Of a DNA stretch of 64,000 nt, positions 24,401 to 36,900 are shown piece by piece; positions within the stretch are counted from its first letter, which is position 1, and the number at the start of each line of letters is the position of its first letter. The DNA comes from Paraglomus occultum (Eukaryota; Glomeromycota; Glomeromycetes; Paraglomerales; Paraglomeraceae), in contig CAJVPJ010000005.1 of NCBI GenBank assembly GCA_910592205.1, positions 1 through 64,000 of the forward strand, written 5' to 3'. The notes under the pieces are model-generated. The model did no database searches and was not told the origin of the DNA. It worked only from the letters and a program-made list of their open reading frames with translations. The translations under genes were made by a program, and so were the position numbers.

Positions 24401-25076
24401 GGTCGTTTATGATTTGAGAACTGCAACGCAGTGCCAGGTGTTAGAGGTGAGATTTGACGATATATGATATTGGATTGAAAAGTGCGTGATGAATGACGTC
24501 AATTATGTTGGCAATTACTATTATGCCACTTATTGGACTGGGAAAAATGGGAGAAAGACAGTTCGTTATGATATATGATATTTAAGACATGACGGCATGA
24601 ACTGACGACGGCATAATTCTGTTGAAGTTTTAAAATATAGTAACAATTAGTGTAGGTTTAACATCTTACACATTTGTACCCTATAGGGCCACACCAGAGC
24701 GGTAACGGCTCTCTCCTTTTCGGAAGATGGTAAACGCATTGTGTCATGTTCACTAGACGAGAAGACGGTCCGTGTATGGAATCCGTCTCCTAGCCTTCTT
24801 GGGGTATTCGGGGGAGCATCCCGAGATCGCAAAGCATTCGGGTTCAATCTTGGTGATGACGGTAAGTTTGGTATATAATATAATTACAACACAATGATCG
24901 GAGACTTGATTAGCTGTCATATTATGAATTAATATTAATTGTACCTTTTATGTTAATTATGTTTGCTAGTGCATTTATCAGTTCCAGCATCGAACAACGT
25001 CATACATTTTGAATGGCCATCAGAGAATACCGTAAAATTATACGTTCACGAGAATATAATGTCATTTAATGTGTAA
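18496..25076 (+). CDS. WDR7/Rabconnectin-3-beta-like WD40 protein, 23 exons
   Basis: Exons: 18496-18656, 18974-19095, 19271-19376, 19496-19564, 19650-19710, 19843-20042, 20124-20243, 20321-20484, 20584-20621, 20745-20942, 21219-21420, 21520-21784, 22044-22123, 22218-22303, 22399-22765, 22872-23005, 23128-23247, 23328-23426, 23583-23682, 23772-23887, 23980-24446, 24687-24861, 24970-25076. They give about 1185 residues, shorter than human WDR7 but in the same domain order. N-terminal WD40 repeats (SLVIPIARWD, VVRVWGG, YILTGGEDFSVRVW) lead to a helical middle (LLSVISLVRSFLSMKG, LDLCGRGFATWQS). The C-terminal WD40 pair includes AIGTLEGATVVYDLRTATQC and GHTRAVTALSFSEDGKRIVS. Animal WDR7 works with DMXL proteins to regulate V-ATPase assembly on endosomes. 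Intron 20 is an AT-AC, U12-like intron. Exon 1 needs a +1 correction at the C-run 18540-18544 to join the start to the rest, so the reading frame as given is broken there. Confidence 0.85.
21473..21499. repeat. (ACATATAC)n microsatellite inside an intron
   Basis: Three copies of an 8-bp unit within the intron after exon 11 of the WDR7-like gene, just ahead of the acceptor at 21518-21519. Confidence 0.85.
23888..23979 (+). other. AT-AC intron with U12-type signals (WDR7-like gene)
   Basis: Intron of 92 nt. The 5' end reads ATATCCTTTC and matches the U12-dependent AT-AC donor. TCCTTAAC at 23952-23959 is a perfect minor-class branch site, and the 3' end is AC at 23978-23979. Joining 23887 to 23980 keeps the frame (phase 1) and gives TWQSHFKAAAVL, the same length as human WDR7 between its conserved tryptophan and AVL. 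The GT donors in the frame before the stop are phase 0 or 2, while every nearby AG acceptor needs phase 1, so no GT-AG intron works. An alternative AC at 23972-23973 is also in phase but adds two residues. Confidence 0.85.
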
Positions 25077-25859
25077 TATTCCGTGCTATACTAATTAATG
25101 TTCTTGATTTTTCTACTCATTTGATGATTATTCAATACGTTAATTAGAATGATCAAACTTGTAATTAAAATTCTGATGCAGACTTTTCTTGAAACATGGA
25201 TAAGTCAAATGAAAAATTATGTGATATTAATATCAATTGATTTGACACAATCTTCAAGTTTATTACATTTTATACGGTGCTTGAAAATAACTATCTCTCG
25301 ATTGGCCTTCTTACTCACTATCACCTGACTTAAAACCTGTGAGTGATAATGAGGAACGGTAGAAAAAAAACATAATCCTTCTATAATGCTAACTTCCATG
25401 AATGACATTTGAGTCAAATCTTGTGGTGAAAGACTTTGAAGCTGACACTAAAGAAAAAGAAATTAATAGATGGATAAGCACATATTAATAGGAGGAAAGT
25501 ACAATCATATAGTAATAGCCTGTGGTTACAGTTACTTACCAGTCAGCTTTTGGATGATGACATGAATTATGAGTAGTCTGAGATAATGGTTTTGTGTCCT
25601 TTATTAGGTGCAACTAATACTAATGTTAATGTGAGAAGTAATGGATGAGCTGAATTATGTCTGGGGAAAGATATTGAGCCATTTCATCTATTACTATTAC
25701 TATGCTTCTTATTCTGACTGCACATATTAATATAAAAAATATGAATATGAACTAATTTACTATCCACAATGGAACCACAGCACCATTAGAAGTATTTTAA
25801 AGAAAGCTCAAGGAGAGAAAATTGCCCCTTAAATCAATAACACTGATAAATTTATTTCT
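25077..25859. other. Intergenic, very AT-rich
   Basis: 3' flank of the WDR7-like gene. No gene is supported. A minus-strand frame at 25217-25417 has no recognisable features. Confidence 0.4.
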
Positions 25860-26450
25860 TTACTATTACTATTACTATTATATTTTTAATCATAATCAAG
25901 GTCATCTCTTATTTTCTTTAACTTCAATCTGAGCAACTTGACCATTTTGTTGCTCTTTTAATTGTTTATTTTCTTCTTTTAAACTTAGCATTCTCTGCTT
26001 CTAGTTCTTTATTTTCTCATCGTCTTATTCTTTTGATTTGTCATGAATTTAATATTATAATTAACTACTTCTTCCCTCTCAATATTTAATTCTTATTCTT
26101 CTTTAGTATTAGTGAATTTTCGAAGTTCAGGGATTACCAAAGGATGTTGCTGCATAATTCTTTTTCTAGTTCTCTAGTCTTGTTTTCTAAATGATAACTA
26201 AAAGACTGAGTGAGCAATTAACTCTTCTGTAGAAAGAGGTTTGCCTGACTTATTCTTTGCTACACAGTGACAATAACACCTATATTTCTTTTTAACCTAC
26301 CACATTCTTCACAGTGAAAGAATATTAATATTGTTATTTATTATTGTAATCTTTTTTACATTCACTGCAAATGAAAACTATATCAGCATTACCATCCTCT
26401 TCTAATACTACCATTTGATGAGTGGGCAGGAGAAGTATCAAAGAAGAGTT
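25860..26450 (-). pseudogene. Decayed zinc-ribbon/coiled-coil family gene
   Basis: Read on the minus strand, pieces of one protein are recoverable from alternating frames. An ADIVFICSECKKDYNN segment is followed closely by CEECGRLKR, making a four-cysteine ribbon. Next comes KSGKPLSTEEL, then MQQHPLVIPELRKFTNTKEE, and a charged Glu/Lys/Asn coiled coil (KELEAENAK, LKEQQNGQVAQIEV). Stops and frameshifts interrupt it repeatedly, so it is a relic. The AT-rich composition and low-complexity Asn stretch fit lineage-specific families of AM fungi, which is inference. A (TACTAT)n microsatellite marks its 3' end (25861-25881). Confidence 0.55.
25861..25881. repeat. (TACTAT)n microsatellite
   Basis: About 3.5 copies of a 6-bp unit. 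A matching repeat occurs at 27387-27408, so the two flank the decayed zinc-ribbon relic and the duplicated gene. Confidence 0.9.
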
Positions 26451-26485
26451 GGATCATCATATACATAATCCAAAAAGCAATAATA

Positions 26486-27260
26486 TTATAATTTAATTTC
26501 TTTGGCAATTTCAGCAACATCTGCTTTTCTAATTTTTAGCAAATTAAATTCAGTAAATATAAAAGCACCATTAGAATGATATATTACCGCAAAACTCGTT
26601 TTATTTACCAGGTGCAACTGTTTTCTAAATGCTGGCACTTTTCTTGCAGGTTTCTGTATAGTATGTCCTGCAACCAGGACTCCTGCGTTGTTTGATACGT
26701 CCAGAACGAAAGCGCTCTGGCCGTAATTTCTATAACTATATCTGGTCGAAGACCAGATAAGACGGACTAGTGGAACAATAAACGCATTGAGAATATGCTG
26801 CAGTATATCAATAATGCTATCGCAAAACTCGTTTCTTACCTCTTGCAGGTTTCTGTATAGTATGTCCTGCAACCAGGACTCCTGCGTGGTCTGATACGTC
26901 CAGAACGAAAGCGCTCTGGCCGTAATTTTCATGATAATATCTGGTCGAAGACCAGATAAGACAGACTAATGGAACAATAAACGCATTGAGAATATGCTGC
27001 AGTATATCAATAATACTTTCCGCACACATCACGTTATACATACTGATTTGTAGTCTTCGCTGGGCTCTGACAACTTCAGGATTAACTGCTTCAAAGAGAA
27101 AAGTGCTAATATTTTTGTAAACCCCATTCAATTTTTTAAAGAAAACTCCCAACACGGAATCCTTTACTTCTTCACACTTTTTCATAAAACCGTGTGTGGT
27201 GGGGATGGGGACAGATGGAAACGAAATCAGCGTTGCAAATTTTGGTTCCCATCGTTTCAA
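26486..27260 (-). pseudogene. Unknown gene disrupted by an internal tandem duplication
   Basis: Two overlapping minus-strand frames (27260-26817 and 26932-26486) contain the same block twice: SIIDILQHILNAFIVPLV, then IWSSTRY, then YGQSAFVLDVS, then AGVLVAGHTIQKPAR. After the first copy the frame runs into KKRVLR and a stop. After the second it continues as KVPAFRKQLHLVNKTSFAVIYHSNG to a natural-looking end. Splicing out the extra copy with GT-AG borders does not keep the frame (a phase 1 donor but phase 0 or 2 acceptors), so the duplication probably broke a once-intact gene of about 210 codons that began MKRWEPKFATLISFP. I do not recognise the family. No signal peptide or known motif is apparent. 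It could still be transcribed from the upstream ATG as a truncated protein of 147 residues. Confidence 0.5.
26588..27016. repeat. Direct tandem duplication, units of about 200-230 bp
   Basis: The first unit spans roughly 26588-26819 and the second 26820-27016. They share nearly identical runs, for example from the base after TCTTGCAGG through the AATGCTGCAGTATATCAATAAT-type end, with only scattered substitutions. The left unit contains about 34 extra bases near its start that the right unit lacks. High identity suggests a recent event. Confidence 0.9.
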
Positions 27261-30200
27261 TCATGTGATTTTAATCCACCAATCAGGGGAAGGCACAAAT
27301 TGGAACAGGGCTATTGCCACTGAGCTTTGTTTTATTTTTTTTCATAACTTTAACAATATGATTCACACAATCTACAGTCGTTTTTCTATTACTATTACTA
27401 TTACTATAGAGTTTTTTAATTAATCAAACTACCATCACACTTTAAATTTAGTTATGTCCCACAGTTTTAATAATAGTAATAGTAAATAACCGCAGATTAC
27501 TAATAAAGGTAAATCAAATGGAGGCATTGTTTTTTATTCTGTCCTCCCGCGTTATTATTATCGCAAATAATCTTCACCTTTATTCAATCACTCAATTCCA
27601 TTAAATGCCATGCTCACCATATCAAATAACAAATTTTAAGCAATGCTTTGAACTGATTTGGGGCAACTCTCAAGATTGAGATTGTACTTTAAGTGGCCGG
27701 TTTCGATTTTATAAGACTTTATTGCTTAACTACTGATATCAGCTACAGCTAATTTTAACATAATACAACTGACTCTTGTCAGAGGAACAGAGATGCAACA
27801 AAGTATGTGGCAAAAGGCCAATTAGATGAATATAGTGGGGGGTGGGGGGAGAGAAGAGGAAATAGATAGGTAGATGATTAAGTGGCCGGTTTCATGCTTG
27901 TTATGCTCATTATTATTATGTCCAACATGAGTCACGAGCTACTATCTGGCCTAGCCAAAAGGTGTATAAATCAGATTAACTATTACTATTGTATATTGTA
28001 ATTGATAGAAACATGAGTTCTCCTCTATTACTATATTTAATGGTTTCTTTCACATTGAGTTATTCTAAAACAGGCATAGTTTGTCAAAATAACCATTACT
28101 ACTACGTTAATATTAAGCAGTCATCCCTGCTTTCCAATAAATCAAACATATACAAGTAATAGTAAATTTACTTATTATTATATAGTTATATTAATGTTAA
28201 TATGGTTAACTCAGTCCATTTGAGTATTGAGGTGCAAGAAGCTGAAACCAAGGATGGTTGGTTGAACTTTTTCTTGATTGTCTTTTTGCAATTGTCCACA
28301 TCATTTTTACTGTGGATATCTCAGTTCACCATTGACTGTTGATGCAGCTACTGCACCAGGGTGCCAACACTAATAGATGAATTTTGTGTTTCTGGCATGT
28401 CAACATCAGCTGACAAACCTAATAAGCTATTTTTTGGTTACCCTGGTGCAGATTTAATATTAAGCTTTTTGGTTGTTAATGATACTAATATTTATGCAAA
28501 ATTTAGTTTATTAAAATATTGGAAAAGCAAGTGTCTGAAATGACCAGAGAAACGAATTTTTTTCAATCTTAGTACTGGCCCTTTCTCCTTAGTATTAGAT
28601 TATGCCATTTGTTAGAAACGATATTATTTGTCCGCGATCAACCGATACTAGCAACGAATGATTAACTTCTCTCCATTTACATTATTATTATTTCAGCTTT
28701 CGTTAATTTCGCCGTCATTAAGTTTCAATACATATTGCTATTCGAAACAGTACAGTTCATCCATTTCTTTGGTATGACAGTGTTTGCACGTGCCGCGAAG
28801 AACGTCTTTTGGAAGAATTTGTCGTGGGCTCCATAAAGCCTTTCCCGCTTTAATTTTTAAAATAATTATACATTTAATATACCCCCTTATAAAAAGAACA
28901 TAAGTACTGTAGCGAGCATAATTTTCTTGCGTATAATGTATAACAAATCATAATCACTTGTAAAATTTTGGCCCGATCGGACTCCAGTAAGTTTTAAGCT
29001 AGAGATATCTCGCAATTCGACCACAGGAATTTTATATCTCGACACTTTTCCAACCAATTTCTGTGATTATTTTTATATTGTCCATTAAATGCATTTAATA
29101 TATTGTCTTAATTTATTGTGTAACCAAATTACTACAACAAAGATATTCTTTGTTTATCAACACTGTCCTTATTACTTATTATTACTGGCAGCATCCATTG
29201 GCGGTACACATGTATAATAGTAGACATATTAATGTCATATGATACACATAGAATTCAAAAATAAAATTTCAACTTGACTTGATTCATATAATTTTGTTTG
29301 TGGCTTAATACTAATTACAGTCTCATAGATTCTTAGATATATTACAAGTAGTTGATAAAAGACTTAGCATCTTGTTTTGTTACTTAATATTAAGTATGTA
29401 GTACGTGTTAATTTAGTGTAATAAACAAAAATAAGTCTTACTAATCTCGTGACTACTATTGCTTTTTTTTTAAAAAAAAACAGAGCTAATTTGAGTTTCA
29501 CCATTATTTTACTCATAAACTGTACTCTAACTACTTTATTGAATCGTATACTACAAAACGAACAAGACATGTTATAAACATACTATTTTGTTACTACAAC
29601 CAATATACGTGATAAGAATAATTAAGAAATTGTGAAGAGAATATCAATGGCAATAAAAATAATATATAAGTTAGTTAGATGTTAAGTAATGGGTAGCGAC
29701 TGATATGAAAACCCATATCAGGCTGTTGCTAAAACGAGTATTCACAATTGTATGCAGTGTCCGACAGCATGTATACAAATACTCAATAATTTATTTTTAT
29801 TTGTGAGAAGTTGTGGGTAATTGTTTTACCTGAATCTGTTTAGTACCAATAACGTTCGAACCACTTGCATGTTCGGGAAAAAAATTATGATGAAATATCA
29901 AAGATGCATTCAAAAACCATAGTTGTGTAACATAAACAAACTCGATTTGTTAGCTGTTCCTTGTACTGATCTAATAATCTATTGTCAACTACTGCCTTGT
30001 TAATATTATAGATGTTTTTGTGCAATGCAAAACCCAGTTTTTGTACTGTCACAAGATGTTCTCTTTGTGCGACATATTGTTAGAAGCGAAATTCTTGTTC
30101 ATTTGATACTTTGACGATTTCTATATGACAGACTTGAGAAGTCTCTTCACAATAACGTGTAACATCGAATCTCTCTCTCTTTTTCCTTTTTCTGCCGAAA

Positions 30201-30898
30201 GAAGTATTCGAATGCCTAATTGAATCCACCATTGAAGCAAAAATTATTCGTGCCGATCACTATTATACCATTGTACAAGGAGATTATCAATAGTTGACGC
30301 AGGGGATATGTAAACTTTCTTAACAGTGGTAAAAGCCACGGATACTGACTGATAAGAATTCATAGTAATAAAGTGTTTACGAATTTCCCCGATTTACTTG
30401 ATTACAAATACAATTATCTAAATAACGAATTTGGCCATTTTTATGTACACTACTGATTGAATTAGTTCTCAGTATTAATTGTCCGGAGCAAAGCGAAGGA
30501 CTATTACTGTCTACGCACTGTGAAAAATTCGGTCACATGAATTTCTCTGTGCGGCACATGATCTCGACCAATGATTGTGATTGAAGAAGACGTTATTGAC
30601 CTAGTATAACAAAGTATTTGTCGGAATATACGTCAGTATGTATAGTGCAGAAAGTTTAACTTATTGTCAGACGGCCTGTTTATTAGTGGAGGCTCGGATG
30701 AGGACTAATAATGTCAGAATAGTATTAGCACGATGTTAGCAGTAAAAGACTAGTAATACGGCTTGAGAATCGCGAGCGCGTAAACTTTAAAAAATCCGAT
30801 GACTGTCGATTATAGTGAACAAATTGGAGGTAAATCGCTATAATTATGAAAATTCCAACTTTGGCCATCATCGATTTATTTTGAGTAATTTACTTGAA
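27261..30898. other. Intergenic, about 3.6 kb, AT-rich with repeat debris
   Basis: No supported gene. It holds a TAC/TAT microsatellite (27387-27408), a G-rich patch near 27835-27850 and short open frames without motifs (28361-28543, 29364-29570). The stretch at about 28200-28560 has a composition resembling dispersed repeat debris also present near 38640-39060 and 60200-60980, but I could not establish true repeat copies by eye. Confidence 0.35.
27387..27408. repeat. (TATTAC)n microsatellite
   Basis: About 3.5 copies of a 6-bp unit upstream of the duplicated minus-strand gene. Confidence 0.85.
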
Positions 30899-33258
30899 TC
30901 ATTCATCTTTAATCCATCCCATAGTAATACGGTTGCTCGCATCCCTTGTTCGGCCTACAACGAACAAATTATTTGACTGGAAGGCATTGTTAGATAGAAA
31001 CGCCACACATTCCATCTCGGGCAAGCCCTTGACACGCAAATGTACCCAATAATTCCTCTTCAATAGGTAAATTCTGAGAAGTTCCCAAGGTTTGGGTGTG
31101 TTATATGTACCTTTTTGTGAAGACGTTTTGAGAATTGGCGGGCAGTCATTGAATAAAGGCATGTATTGGAACTGCGACTGATGCTGTGTTAAATACAGGA
31201 ATTGATTCGTCCGGGAATGTTGTATTGCTTGGTGAGATAATTCAACTGACGGCATGCTGTCGGACATTGTGGTATTATCGGCATAGTTGAGTAATCCAGT
31301 ATTTTCCAAGCTATTGTTGTTAATCTCTGACCCGCTTATAGAACTATCGAGCCTTTTTTTTCTGACATTATACGTATTCTCCTCAAAATTCCATCGATTT
31401 TTATTCCATCCACCAAGGAAAATTAATCTCGTTTTCATTCCCACCATTGCCGCGCCACAATGTCTTCCTACGGATTTTCCTCTCGTCATAATCCATTCTT
31501 GTCGCTTTCCGATGTGTGTGAAAAAGAAGTCATTTGCACGCGGTGATATGTGTTTTTCCCAAAAAAGAGACTAAAGGGATAGACGAATGAGTAACAAGCA
31601 TTAGGAGAATGAGAAGTTGTTTGAAGCAAAAAAAAATTTTTAATTTATACTTGCCGTGGTTGCATCATTTATGATGTCTGAATGTAAAATAGAGAAAGAT
31701 GGTGAGGATAAAGCTGGCAGGAAATTACTGATTTGAAGGCACCATAAATCCTCATCATCGTGAACGCTGTTTTTAAAGTATCTTCTACTACTTTCGCAGG
31801 CAGCGCCGTTAAACTTGTTAAAAGATGCATTTAATTCTATTTGATCGTCTTCTCTTATAATTGTAATCAGAAATAACAAAAATTAGTATTACGCGCATTC
31901 TACTAGTTTTGACCGACTGCTAACTCATATAATACGTCTTTCCCTCTTTTTTACTCTGTTATGCGCCATCTTACAGAACATACCGTTTACATCCAGTCGT
32001 AAATGCTATTTGCTGTCCGCCGTATACGTATAATGCCGAATCGATGGCAACGAACGTGTGATACGATCGTGGATATGGTGTTGAACATAATGTCGTAGGT
32101 GAAATCCATGTAGAGTATGGGATATAGAATAGATAAAGATCTCCCGCGTCGTAATATATCGGTTCTAAAATTGGCAAACAAGTGCAGTATTGCATTAGAA
32201 AAATATCAAAAGGCTGGGAACATAAACTTGACATACACGCGGAATAGTAAAATATACGTAAGCTAAATGTAATCCTACTAATCACTGTTGTAACTATATC
32301 CCAAGGAACTGAGTTTGCAATAATCTTGTTTTTCTTTCAACCGCGCCGGCTTTTGGGCATTTTGTGTTACATTCGACGTGCTTGCGCTTATATACTTACC
32401 ATCATACTCATTACTATCATATGCTATACGTCTACCCCCAAAAACTGCCAGCCAATTCTCAGCTACCGTTTGGATAGTGTGCATACACCTTTCGCCCGGA
32501 ATTACTCCTTCCGCTTCAACAACTTTAATCTCCATCTTTTCGACGTCTATTTCATATAATATGTTGCTGACATTACCGCAATAAGTTTCCCCACCAAACA
32601 AGTATATCTTCTTGTTTGCAACTGTTGCAGCAGTATTTAAAAGTGGTGTATAGAGCAAGCTGGAGGCTGGATGTATAGAAAGCGGGTACGGAATCCACCG
32701 TAAGGTTGAATCGGAAAGACATAGAACGTAACAATATGGCAAATCCGGAGACAAAAATGGGAGATAGAGCTTGTTAGCTAGAAAAACTGTTGTGCGGTAA
32801 ATTTGTGGCGGAGGGGAAAGAGGTGGCTGTGGCGGAGTGTAGCCCGGAGTGTAATGTTGTTGGTGAGTCGTAATTTTCGTGGTTGCAGGTCTTGTAATAG
32901 TCTGACCATTCTCTTTATTTAAATTGGTTGTCCATTGAACTTCTTCCCACTTTAGTGAGTAAAAACCCAAATAATAAATTCTAAACGCGCGGTATATACA
33001 TGAACATGATAATGCAAATTCCAATTGTTCGGTGCTTGTCAAATAATCAAATATACAATAAATTGTCTCCATAGACAGTTTGAGGAGTGGGGTTGGAGAA
33101 GTGGTCATTATGTTCATTGTGTTGCCCACTTTGAAAGACGACTCGTATTTCAGCCTTGGTTTTTCGTTCAGTCGGCTATATAGACAAATGCGTTTTGTTG
33201 TAGGCAGTGGTGATAGGCAACGCTCAGTCGCATGCGCCAAACGTTGTCGGCCTGTCAT
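30899..33258 (-). CDS. F-box/kelch-repeat protein
   Basis: Four exons: 33258-32400, 32164-31984, 31853-31655, 31570-30899, giving 636 residues. The F-box lies at about residues 58-95 (PLLKLSMETIYCIFDYL, then SCSCIYRAF). It is followed by a proline-rich linker and kelch repeats. Recognisable blades are NTAATVANKKIYLFGG, ERCMHTIQTVAENWLAVFGG, PRSYHTFVAIDSALYVYGG and GRHCGAAMVGMKTRLIFLGG. F-box/kelch proteins act as substrate receptors of SCF ubiquitin ligases. Intron 3 starts with GC instead of GT (ACG, then GCAAGT) and ends in TTTAG. The flanking phases fit only this choice, so it is read as a GC-AG intron. Downstream of the last clear blade the protein is less conserved. The start ATG could also be an internal Met (MNIMTTSP). 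Confidence 0.82.
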
Positions 33259-33957
33259 TATCTTGAGTATTTATATAAAGCAAATGCATGCAATATTATT
33301 GATTATGTGTATAAAAAATATACGTTATATTAGTTAATTTGACAGTGTGTAATATATGTATATATTACATAAAAGTTTCTGCAATGTAAACTTACGAATG
33401 CTTATACAAGCATTTCTAGTGCGTAAATATTTGCGTTGAAGTTATACGAATTTTTCTAAATATTACCCTTCACTCCAAAAAAAATTTTTTCATCAATCTT
33501 ATCAACGCATTGTTCTAATACTTACTAGTTGCGTCTTGTGACAGCTTGCGTGCGCGGTGCAATACCAGTGACGATAAATGGTAATGTTTTCTATCCATTA
33601 TTTTGAGAGAGCATGCAGCCAACGGTTCTTGCTACGTATATATAATTTTTTTAACAGTGCGCTAAGACGGTTTAGGAATGGCTTGACCTGGTTTGCTTTA
33701 TTTACTCTTATTCTTAGTAATAATATTTAATGTTAAAACAACAACATTGGCGTTACGATCATTTGTTAGTTATTTGGTGCTATAATATGTACATATACTC
33801 TATAAAAACGAGAAAATGTTATTTGTAATCACAGTATATCGCAGATCTTAGTCTAATGTTGATTAGTGAAATTTAAATGGAGTAAATCGTGCTACATTCT
33901 AGGACAATACAGTAGACTTAGAAACAATATGACAAATAATAATTAAAGTATTAGTTA

Positions 33958-33977
33958 ATAATAATAATAATAATATA
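33958..33977. repeat. (ATA)n microsatellite
   Basis: Six or more ATA units in an intergenic spacer. Confidence 0.85.
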
Positions 33978-36900
33978 ATTATGCGTTCCATTGATTACAA
34001 ACATGACCAAATTAGAGCGCATATACAATGCAATTTTAAAACGGAACGAAAGTTTTTTGTCATCTAATGGGATAATGCATATACATAAATAAAAGGAGCG
34101 TTGTGGCGAAGTTAAAGTTTTACGGATAAAAAATTTCGTGATATTTTTTTATACATGATCTACGCTCAATTGAGGATAAGTTCATTATTTATGACAAACC
34201 ATTTTCGGAATGCGAATGTTAGGTAACGGAATACAAAATGTCGAATTTTGGAAGGGGAAAGTATTATGACGAATCACATTTATTATAATCATACATAGAA
34301 TGTCATACGATTCTTTCTATGCTGCATCTTTTTTTCTTGTTTTTTTGTGTACTTCTCTTTTTTGGGCTGCAACTTTTTTTCTTTGTCTTCAGTTATAATA
34401 ACACTAATATTACTAGAAACAATAATGTCGTTACAAGGCTGATAAGAACTTTTATTCTTTAAAGAAGAGGATATTTCAAATAACTGACTTGTTGTTCGCC
34501 GCAATTTCTCTTTTTTACCTCATGTACAGACATTGTATATTAAGTATACACACATGATTGAGAGTACACAGTCACACAAATATTGCAGAACTCGTTAGAT
34601 ATACATATATTTATATTTAAGTATTTTTTTTAAAAAATGTAAAAATAATAGAATTATGCGGCGCTACTTTAGATGGTGCAAAGTTTCCTTAAAATGGCAT
34701 CTTGAGATTCCATTGGCAGTTGTTGAGCATGAGACTTGATCGATCACTTGCACCACGGTGAGAAAGGAGAATATGTATAAGTAAGACAAATGGAGTATAG
34801 CTATCTATCCAATTCAAAATTTGGTACAGGAACGTCATTTTGTAGAGTTAATACTGTTCATACATTGTCTGATTTAATCTTAAAAGTGATCGGTTGTCGT
34901 GCAATTTACAATAGATGCATTTTCCATGACGAAAATTGAGGTACGCAGCACTTTCCGCATTCAGGAAGAGAACAAATAAGACTAGGTCGGGTGCTTATGG
35001 TGCACTGGGCCCAAAAATTAAAGCTTTTTATTTCCGGAAAATAGTAAATCTGGATATGATAACTATTGTAAATTTTTCAAACGCTAGCGAATTCCATATT
35101 CTGTTGATACATTTGAATGTGATAAGAATATAAGCTTAAAGTAAGTTTGTTCTTGTATCATCAGCGTTTGTCAGTTTTAGTCTAAAATTAGCTTTGTTTA
35201 ACTTTTGCTTTCGTGATTAGAGATGCTAAAATAAGCAGCTTGCGCTCCTCAGACAACTTTGAACGTTATTTATTATTATGTATAAAACGCTTTTGCATCG
35301 TAATGTCTTACTTGCCAAACATTGTTCGTGAAACTCGCGATCAAACTATCATTAAGTAATGATGACTATAAAGTGTGATTATGACGGTTGGAGCTATGAA
35401 ACTTTGCTATTGAAAAATTGAATAGTTGAACGCTTAATCGTCTACCGGTTTGCATAAAAATAGTCGATTTATGCTCCCATGTGACGTATATTTCTCGAAG
35501 CAGTTGTTAAAATTTTGTTTCTCTCGTTTGCATATGTAATAATTTTTTATTTGATAAATTTAGCGACTTACGTTAATTGGAACAAGTTATTACAATAGTT
35601 ACGATTGTTCTGATGGGAAGCAAAACCTCTATTGTGTTGCTAAATTTATTTATAGTAAATGGTGGAAGTAAACATACAAAGTGGTTTAAAAGCAATACAC
35701 GGTACTTAAATGTTAATATTCTATTTTAAATTTACTATTCCTAATTGCATAAATCTGTAGAAGGATGTTCGCACAGACTGGGTTATACTGTATATTAATG
35801 TGTTGCATAATATAATCGTGTGAGATATTTATATAAAAATAATGAGCATTGTCACCTTTATATGCTTTAATTAAAATATTAAGAGCACTGATTAAGACCT
35901 GACACAAACGTTGGGGCTAGCGCTGGTTCCCGAGTCACATATTAACGTGGATCGTAAAAAAATACTAATACGTGCATAAAGTTTTATAGTTATGGAATTC
36001 GCAATTGTCTAACCAATTTTGCTTGTTTGTACCGCTAATATAAGTTGCCGGGTCATTAACGATGTCATTAATTATTATCACACATGTGAGAAATTAGCCT
36101 TCGGGGAGTCCTCATCCTTGCCATAATTATAAATATGACGTTAGCTTACTAACCGTAAATACAAAGAAGTTGACCAATGACATAAATAATAATGACTCCT
36201 GACGATCATTTCAATCTACAGACATTGACAAATTTACTGGCGGAAATCTTTCTTAAATTTGTATTGTGTTTCTAACAATTAAGGGGACCCAAGCTTTTTG
36301 GAATCGGGATGTAATTAAGGTATAACATTTCAATATTGTATAGTTTATTACTTAATTAATAAATTCTGTCAGTGACACGACCTTTCTACTGATCATCTAA
36401 ACGCCGAATTATGTTGCGCATGTATGTTCTGTCGCAAATTCTCTTTGAGTTTCTTAGCTGTCACAAGTACTTCTCTTATTATCCTTATGGAAATTACTTA
36501 CATGAATGTCTACTTGTCTCTGTTATAGAACGCCTGTCAGAATCTAATGTTTTTTCTAGGTAAATTAGCGCTTGTACTTCATCGGGTAGCAGTCAACTCA
36601 TTGAATTATTAAAAATACGAATACAAGCAATCATTTATTAATCAAATAATCTTAGGAAAGAGGTGAGTGCAGCGTTTACAAATTTGGTTCACAGAAACAG
36701 TTTGCTTATGTTGTTTTAGCATGCGCACGAAGTGTTTATAAACTGTAGTCAGATTTGTTACACAGCATTTTCCCCTCAGATATATGAAATAAAGTTTACA
36801 ATAGAAAACAGAATTATTAGAAGTATTTTATACAGAACAAGAGTGAGAAATTGTTCGTAAAATAGATAATACCAGGAATATCTGAGTGCGAGGAAATTAC

